A DNA stretch of 35,678 nucleotides from an uncultured Bacteroidales bacterium (GTDB taxonomy: Bacteria > Bacteroidota > Bacteroidia > Bacteroidales > Bacteroidaceae), in contig CAMGGA010000005.1 in assembly GCA_946055515.1 (NCBI GenBank), positions 1 through 35,678 on the forward strand. The letters run 5' to 3'. Positions 29,882 to 35,678 of this stretch are shown here, in pieces (positions within the stretch are counted from its first letter, which is position 1; each line of letters starts with the position of its first letter). A model generated the notes under the pieces. The model did no database searches, was not told the DNA's origin, and saw only the letters and a list, made by a program, of their open reading frames with translations. The translations under genes were made by a program, and so were the position numbers.

Positions 29882-31663
29882 GTGAAGCATATACGCAACT
29901 TCTGCATCATCGCCCACATTGACCACGGCAAAAGTACCCTGGCCGACCGACTGCTCGAATACACCCACACCATCCAGGTGACGGAGGGGCAGATGCTCGA
30001 TGATATGGATCTGGAACGCGAACGCGGCATCACCATCAAGAGCCACGCTATCCAAATGGAATACGAGCACGAAGGCGAAACGTACCGCCTGAACCTCATC
30101 GACACACCGGGACACGTGGACTTCGCCTACGAGGTGTCGCGAAGCATTGCTGCCTGCGAGGGCTGCCTGCTGCTCGTGGACTCTACGCAGGGCGTGCAGG
30201 CTCAGACCATCTCGAACCTCTACATGGCCATCGAGCACAACCTGGAAATCATCCCGGTGCTCAGCAAATGTGACATGGTGAACTCTATGCCCGAGGAGGT
30301 GGAGGACGAAATCATCGACTTGCTGGGCTGCGACCGCAGCGAGATTATCCGCGCTTCGGGCCGCACGGGCGAGGGCGTGGAGGACATCCTGCGCGCCGTG
30401 GTGGAACGCATCCCGGCTCCCGTGGGCGACGAGAACGCTCCGCTCCAGGCACTCATCTTCGACTCGGTGTTCAACCCCTTCCGCGGCATCATCGCCTACT
30501 ACAAAATCGTGAACGGCTCTATCCACAAGGACGAGGAGGTGCTCTTCGTAAACACGAAGAAACGCTACCACGCCGACGAGGTGGGCGTGCTGAAGATGGA
30601 TCTCTCGCCCAGGCGCGAACTCCGCTGCGGCGATGTGGGCTACATCGTGAGCGGCATCAAGACGGCTACCGAGGTGAAGGTGGGCGATACCATCACCACT
30701 GTGGCCAACCCCTGCGAAAAGGCCATCGAGGGCTTCGAAGAGGTGAAGCCAATGGTGTTCGCGGGCGTGTACCCCATCGAAACGGAGGACTTCGAACAGC
30801 TCCGCGCGAGTCTCGAGAAACTGCAACTCAACGATGCTTCGCTCACTTTCCAGCCCGAAAGTTCCGTGGCCCTGGGCTTCGGCTTCCGCTGTGGCTTCCT
30901 TGGCCTGCTTCACATGGAAATCGTGCAGGAACGCCTGGACCGCGAGTTCAACATGAATGTGATTACGACGGTGCCGAACGTGAGCTACAATGTCTATGAC
31001 AAGCACCTGAACATGCTCGAGGTGCACAACCCCGCGGGTATGCCGGACCAAACGGAAATCGACCACATCGAGGAGCCGTATATCCGCGCTTCCATCATCA
31101 CGCGCACGGACTATATCGGCAATATCATGACGCTCTGCCTCGGCAAACGCGGCGAACTCATCAAGCAGGAATATGTCTCGGGCGACCGCGTGGAACTCTA
31201 CTACGACATGCCGCTGGCGGAAATCGTGATAGACTTCTACGACAAGCTGAAGAGCATCTCGAAGGGCTATGCCTCGTTCGACTACCACTCGATCGGCTTC
31301 CGCCCCTCGAAACTCGTGAAACTCGACATTCTCCTCAACGGCGAACCCGTCGATGCGCTCTCTACGCTGACTCACGTGGACAACTCGGTCTACTTCGGCC
31401 GCCGCATGTGCGAGAAACTGAAGGAACTGCTGCCGCGCCAACAGTTCGACATCGCTATCCAGGCCGCCATCGGAGCGAAAATCATTGCCCGCGAAACGGT
31501 GAAGCAGGTGCGCAAGGACGTGACGGCGAAATGCTACGGCGGCGACATCAGCCGTAAGCGCAAACTGCTCGAGAAGCAGAAGCGCGGCAAGAAGCGCATG
31601 AAGGAAATCGGCAACGTGCAGGTGCCGCAAAAGGCTTTCCTCGCTGTGCTGAAACTGGACTAA
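29882..31663 (+). CDS. lepA: Elongation factor 4 (LepA)
   Basis: GTG start preferred ([28 protein letters not shown]); [13 protein letters not shown]-terminal [37 protein letters not shown] extends upstream to 29771. Confidence 0.96.
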   Translation: MKHIRNFCIIAHIDHGKSTLADRLLEYTHTIQVTEGQMLDDMDLERERGITIKSHAIQMEYEHEGETYRLNLIDTPGHVDFAYEVSRSIAACEGCLLLVDSTQGVQAQTISNLYMAIEHNLEIIPVLSKCDMVNSMPEEVEDEIIDLLGCDRSEIIRASGRTGEGVEDILRAVVERIPAPVGDENAPLQALIFDSVFNPFRGIIAYYKIVNGSIHKDEEVLFVNTKKRYHADEVGVLKMDLSPRRELRCGDVGYIVSGIKTATEVKVGDTITTVANPCEKAIEGFEEVKPMVFAGVYPIETEDFEQLRASLEKLQLNDASLTFQPESSVALGFGFRCGFLGLLHMEIVQERLDREFNMNVITTVPNVSYNVYDKHLNMLEVHNPAGMPDQTEIDHIEEPYIRASIITRTDYIGNIMTLCLGKRGELIKQEYVSGDRVELYYDMPLAEIVIDFYDKLKSISKGYASFDYHSIGFRPSKLVKLDILLNGEPVDALSTLTHVDNSVYFGRRMCEKLKELLPRQQFDIAIQAAIGAKIIARETVKQVRKDVTAKCYGGDISRKRKLLEKQKRGKKRMKEIGNVQVPQKAFLAVLKLD

Positions 31664-31765
31664 GCCCTGTCCGCCCCAGCGCGGCCGCTGCGGCAGGATT
31701 CCGTCCCGGACTACTGGCCACGCAACCTCCATTAACTTATCCCACAAATTCTTTCCCTCCTCCCC

Positions 31766-32458
31766 ATGCTCATCAATCTCCAAGGAGTCGCCCTCAGCCA
31801 CGACGACACAACGGTACTGCACCACGTGGACTTCCAAGTGAACGAGAACGACTTTGTCTATATCATCGGAAAAGTGGGTAGCGGCAAGAGCACCCTGCTC
31901 AAGGCGCTCTACGGCGAAGTGCCCGTTCAGGAAGGTTCGGCACAAATCTTCGACGTGGACCTCACGCGCCTCAAGAACCGCCACCTGCCCGCCCTGCGCC
32001 GCCGCCTCGGCATCGTTTTCCAGGACTTCCAGCTCTTGCGCCACCACACGGTGGAACAGAACCTCGACTTCGTGCTCCGCGCTACGGGGTGGAAGAAGAA
32101 GCTCCGTCCGCAGCGCATCGCTGAGGTGCTGGAAATGGTGAGGCTCTCGGAAAAGGCGCACTGTTTCCCCCACGAGCTCTCGGGCGGCGAACAGCAGCGC
32201 GTCTGCATCGCCCGCGCCCTGCTGAGCCACCCGCAAGTGCTCCTCGCGGATGAACCCATCGGCAACTTGGACAACGATACGGCGCGACACATCATGGATA
32301 TCCTGCGCTCCGCACGCGAGCAGGGCACAGCCATCGTGATGGTGACGCACAACCTCAACCTGCTCTCGGATTACCCCGGCATCGTCTACCGCTGCCAGGA
32401 CGGTACGCTTCAGCAGGCTACCAACGAATACACCGCGGCCATCGAACTCGATGCCTAA
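31766..32458 (+). CDS. ftsE: FtsE-like ABC transporter ATP-binding protein
   Basis: 230 aa; GKVGSGKSTLLKAL, LSGGEQQRVCIARALL, VLLADEPIGNLD. Confidence 0.85.
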   Translation: MLINLQGVALSHDDTTVLHHVDFQVNENDFVYIIGKVGSGKSTLLKALYGEVPVQEGSAQIFDVDLTRLKNRHLPALRRRLGIVFQDFQLLRHHTVEQNLDFVLRATGWKKKLRPQRIAEVLEMVRLSEKAHCFPHELSGGEQQRVCIARALLSHPQVLLADEPIGNLDNDTARHIMDILRSAREQGTAIVMVTHNLNLLSDYPGIVYRCQDGTLQQATNEYTAAIELDA

Positions 32459-32495
32459 CCTTCCCCAACCGACAAACATCTCACACATCCCAACA

Positions 32496-33809
32496 ATGAA
32501 GATTCTCAAATTCGGCGGCACCTCCGTGGGCTCGCCCCAGCGCATGAAAGACGTGTGCAAATTGATTTGCGACGGACAACAGAAAATCGTTGTGCTCTCT
32601 GCCATGTCGGGCACGACCAACGACCTCGTGGAAATAGCCGACTATATAGCCAAACACAACCCCGAAGCGGCCAACAATGTCATCAACAAGCTCCGCAACC
32701 TCTACCTCCAGCACGTGAGTGAACTCTATGCAACGGAAGAAATGGCCGAGGCTACGCGCGAACTGCTGAAGGGTATTTTCCTGCATCTCCATCATCTCAC
32801 AGCCGGGGGCTACACGCCTTCGCTCGAAAAGGAAATCCTGGCGCAGGGCGAACTGATGAGCACGAACATGGTCACGAACTACCTGCTCGAACAGGGGGTG
32901 AAGGTGAAACTCCTTCCCGCACTCGACTTCATGCGCATCGACGGCAACGGGGAGCCCGACATGACTTTCATCAAAACGGAAGTGAACCGGCAGCTCCAGG
33001 CGCACCCGAACTATGACCTCTACATCACGCAGGGCTTCATCTGCCGCAACCTTGAAGGGGAAATCGATAACCTCCAGCGCGGCGGTTCGGACTACACGGC
33101 CTGCCTCATCGGTGCCGTAATCGGCGCTGAGGAAATCCAGATCTGGACGGACATCGACGGCATGCACAACAACGACCCGCGCTTTGTGCCGAACACCACG
33201 CCCGTGCGCCAGCTGAACTTTGAGGAAGCTGCCGAACTGGCTTACTTTGGTGCGAAAATCCTCCACCCCACCTGCATCCAGCCCGCACGCTTCGCGGGGG
33301 TACCCGTACGCCTGCTCAACACGATGGACCCCGCCGCTCCCGGCACCATCATCAACAACCAGATGCAGCAGGGCTCCATCAAGGCCGTAGCCGCCAAGGA
33401 CAATATCACGGCCATCAAGATTGTCTCTTCGCGCATGCTCCTCGCCACGGGCTTCCTCCGCAAAGTCTTCGAAATCTTCGAAAGCCACCAGACCCCCGTG
33501 GACATGGTGACGACGAGCGAAGTGGGCGTGACGCTGACTATCGACAACACGGCACACCTCGCTGCCATCACGGAGGAACTGAAGAAGTACGGCACCGTGG
33601 AGACGGACGAGAACATGTGCATCATCTGCGTAGTGGGTGACCTCCGCTGGGGCAACGTGGGCTTTGAGACCCTGGTGACCGAAGCGCTCAGCCATATTCC
33701 CGTGCGCATGATTTCCTACGGCGGCAGCAACCACAACATCTCGCTCCTCGTGCGCGAAGCTGACAAGAAGGAAACGCTCTGCGCACTGAGCCAGAAACTT
33801 TTCCAGTAA
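32496..33809 (+). CDS. lysC: Aspartate kinase
   Basis: Start MKILKFGGTSVGSPQRMKDVC; GGSDYTACLIGAVIGAEEIQIWTDIDGMHNNDPR; ACT-domain C-terminus. Confidence 0.93.
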   Translation: MKILKFGGTSVGSPQRMKDVCKLICDGQQKIVVLSAMSGTTNDLVEIADYIAKHNPEAANNVINKLRNLYLQHVSELYATEEMAEATRELLKGIFLHLHHLTAGGYTPSLEKEILAQGELMSTNMVTNYLLEQGVKVKLLPALDFMRIDGNGEPDMTFIKTEVNRQLQAHPNYDLYITQGFICRNLEGEIDNLQRGGSDYTACLIGAVIGAEEIQIWTDIDGMHNNDPRFVPNTTPVRQLNFEEAAELAYFGAKILHPTCIQPARFAGVPVRLLNTMDPAAPGTIINNQMQQGSIKAVAAKDNITAIKIVSSRMLLATGFLRKVFEIFESHQTPVDMVTTSEVGVTLTIDNTAHLAAITEELKKYGTVETDENMCIICVVGDLRWGNVGFETLVTEALSHIPVRMISYGGSNHNISLLVREADKKETLCALSQKLFQ

Positions 33810-33815
33810 AGACCA

Positions 33816-33857
33816 GAAGCGCTCCGCCCTTTGCTCCCAGCAAGCGCGGAGCGCTTC
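33816..33857. terminator. Strong hairpin between lysC and lysA
   Basis: GAAGCGCTCCGC (33816-33827) / GCGGAGCGCTTC (33846-33857), perfect 12-bp stem. Confidence 0.65.
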
Positions 33858-33943
33858 AAGGAAATCATCCAATCTAACCTTTAGACTTCTAAACTTTAGG
33901 CTATTTCAACTCTAAACCCTTGGACTTCTAAACTACGCGAAGC

Positions 33944-35104
33944 ATGACTTTTCCTCTGACACATTTCCACGAGTTGGATACTCCTTTCTACTACTACGAC
34001 CTTGACTGTCTGCGCGAAACGCTCAGCACCATCCAGCGCTGCACCGCCGACCGCCCCGACTTCCACGTACATTATGCCATCAAGGCAAATGCCAACCCGC
34101 GCCTGCTACAAATCATCCAGGAGGCGGGCCTCGGGGCCGATTGCGTTTCGGGCGGCGAAGTGGAGGCCGCATTGGCCCAAGGTTTCCCCGCCGACCGCAT
34201 CGTCTTCGCGGGCGTGGGGAAGACGGACCGCGAAATCCGCCTCGCACTCCAGGCGGGCATCCACAGCTTCAACGTGGAGAGCCTGCCCGAACTCGAAGCC
34301 ATTCACGAACTGGCCACAGCCATGGGCAAGAAGGCCCGCGTGGCATTTCGCATCAATCCCAACGTGGATGCCCACACGCACGCCAAAATTACCACGGGCC
34401 TCAACGAGAACAAGTTTGGCCTGGCACTCGAGGACTGCCTCCCCGCCATCCGCCGTGCCGAAGCGCTCGAAGGCGTTGAATACGTGGGACTCCACTTCCA
34501 CATCGGAAGCCAAATCACAGAACTCGAACCCTTCGAAGCCCTCTGCGCGCGCATCAACGATTTGCAGGACGAACTCGAAGCCGCCGGCATACAAACGCCG
34601 AACATCAACGTGGGCGGCGGCTTGGGCATAGACTATGAAGCCCCCGACGAGAACCCCATCCCCAACTTCGAGGGCTACTTCGCCACCTTCGCCTCGCACC
34701 TCCGCCTGCGCCCGGGCCAGCAGCTCCACTTCGAATTGGGCCGCAGCGTGGTGGCCGCCTGCGGTACGCTCATAGCCCGCACGCTCTACGTGAAGCAGGG
34801 CCACGAGAAGCAGTTTGTCATTGTCGATGCCGGCTTCACGGACCTTGTGCGCCCCGCCATGTACGGTTCGCACCACTTCACGCAAAACCTCTCAGCAAAG
34901 GACGAGGGCGAACTCCAGCGCTATGACGTGGTAGGCCCCATCTGCGAGAGCAGTGACGTATTCAGCAAGGACGAACTCCTCCCCCCCACCCGCCGCGGCG
35001 ACTTCATCGCCTTCCGCAGTGCCGGTGCCTACGGCGAAGTGATGGCCTCGCAATACAACCTCCGCCGCCTCCCCGCCGCCTACTTCAGCGACGAATTGGC
35101 CTAA
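33944..35104 (+). CDS. lysA: Diaminopimelate decarboxylase
   Basis: 386 aa; HYAIKANANPRLL (PLP lysine), GLHFHIGSQI, NVGGGLGIDYE, CESSDVFSKD. Confidence 0.95.
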   Translation: MTFPLTHFHELDTPFYYYDLDCLRETLSTIQRCTADRPDFHVHYAIKANANPRLLQIIQEAGLGADCVSGGEVEAALAQGFPADRIVFAGVGKTDREIRLALQAGIHSFNVESLPELEAIHELATAMGKKARVAFRINPNVDAHTHAKITTGLNENKFGLALEDCLPAIRRAEALEGVEYVGLHFHIGSQITELEPFEALCARINDLQDELEAAGIQTPNINVGGGLGIDYEAPDENPIPNFEGYFATFASHLRLRPGQQLHFELGRSVVAACGTLIARTLYVKQGHEKQFVIVDAGFTDLVRPAMYGSHHFTQNLSAKDEGELQRYDVVGPICESSDVFSKDELLPPTRRGDFIAFRSAGAYGEVMASQYNLRRLPAAYFSDELA

Positions 35105-35495
35105 CTCCATTGGCCGCTACAAAATACAATTCAGCCCAACTTCCTCTGCATGGGGAAATTGGGCTGATTGTTTGTGTAGGAGTTGTAGGATATATAGAAT
35201 TAGCTGTTCCGATAACAATATTTACGGGGTGCGTGTTAGAAGTATTACTGTAGCTATGCGTAGGAGATTCGTTAGATTCTGCTCCAGTCTGTTCTGCTGT
35301 TGCTCCCATCGTGAAAGTACCACCCTTCACTGCAACCATGGTGAACGAGACGCCATTGACGGTATAGACTTTGTTTTCACCGTCATTGGTGGTATTTCCT
35401 CCATTGGGCGGTGTATCACCGTAGTTATACGTCACAATGCTGTCCATCGCCTCGTACGGAAAGACCACACGGGTGCCGTCTTTCTTAAAGACCAC
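35085..35495 (-). pseudogene. Degenerate SUMF1/formylglycine-generating-enzyme-like fragment
   Basis: VVFKKDGTRVVFPYEAMDSIVTYNYGD and YTVNGVSFTMVAVKGGTFTMGATAEQ resemble Bacteroidales SUMF1-domain proteins, but no convincing start or signal peptide and homology stops after ~85 aa; its 3' end runs into lysA. Confidence 0.6.
35132..35166. terminator. Terminator hairpin after lysA
   Basis: CAGCCCAACTTCC (35132-35144) / GGAAATTGGGCTG (35154-35166), 12 of 13 paired, followed by a T-rich stretch. Confidence 0.65.
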
Positions 35496-35553
35496 GACAC
35501 CTTGTGCGATGGAAGGGAAGAAGGCGTATATTTTAATCGTATTTGAAAAGGGA

Positions 35554-35594
35554 CAGCCCGTCCCAAGTGCGATTATTACACTTGGGACGGGCTG
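35554..35594 (-). terminator. Rho-independent terminator of the gdhA-like gene
   Basis: CAGCCCGTCCCAAGTG (35554-35569) / CACTTGGGACGGGCTG (35579-35594), perfect 16-bp stem; minus strand continues TCCCTTTT. Confidence 0.8.
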
Positions 35595-35625
35595 AATCAG
35601 AGAATTGAAACGATCTGTGAGCCGC

Positions 35626-35678
35626 TTAGAGTACGCCTTGGGCCATCATGGCCTTGGCCACCTTCATGAAGCCGGCCA
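35626..35678 (-). CDS. gdhA: C-terminus of glutamate dehydrogenase-like gene, cut by window edge
   Basis: Minus-strand AGFMKVAKAMMAQGVL* resembles the C-terminal end of NADP-dependent glutamate dehydrogenases; only 16 residues visible. Confidence 0.6.
   Translation of the reverse strand, partial: AGFMKVAKAMMAQGVL

Noticed and set aside
29753-32620. 955-aa minus-strand ORF spanning lepA, ftsE and intergenic DNA
   Set aside because: Long because stops are rare in this antisense frame; composition is biased and no domain was recognised. lepA and ftsE are secure.

Overview
The window looks like a Bacteroidales-type chromosome segment: moderately high GC, TTTG-N18-21-TAnnTTTG promoters, and SLBB, SPOR, ClpC and GH2 genes. 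It is mostly housekeeping. Gene content in order: partial ClC channel (-), Sua5/YrdC (-), cdd, pyrB, pyrI, glyA (+), a compact five-gene minus-strand module (HAD, UPF0104/flippase-like membrane protein, CDP-alcohol phosphatidyltransferase, ATP-grasp, nucleotidyltransferase), pdxA, rlmN, SPOR lipoprotein (-), YtxH/holin-like/small protein (+), GH2 beta-galactosidase, TPR protein, def, ruvX, serS, GH25 lysozyme, SLBB export protein (-), clpC-like, rfbC-like, lepA, ftsE-like, aspartokinase, lysA (+), a degenerate SUMF1-like fragment (-), and the C-terminus of a gdhA-like gene (-). No rRNA, tRNA, CRISPR array, transposase or prophage was recognised. The most interesting non-housekeeping signals are: (1) three related, structured ~130-170 bp intergenic elements, each in the same orientation just upstream of a gene (cdd, nucleotidyltransferase, pdxA), which could be a leader-RNA or a dispersed MITE/REP-like family; (2) the five-gene module, which looks like a polar-lipid head-group pathway; (3) a ~1 kb divergent intergenic region (25583-26597) with 21-bp tandem repeats, several GAAGGATT inverted/direct repeats, a nested hairpin and a 21-bp palindrome. 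All names come from reading translated sequence; no database search was run.
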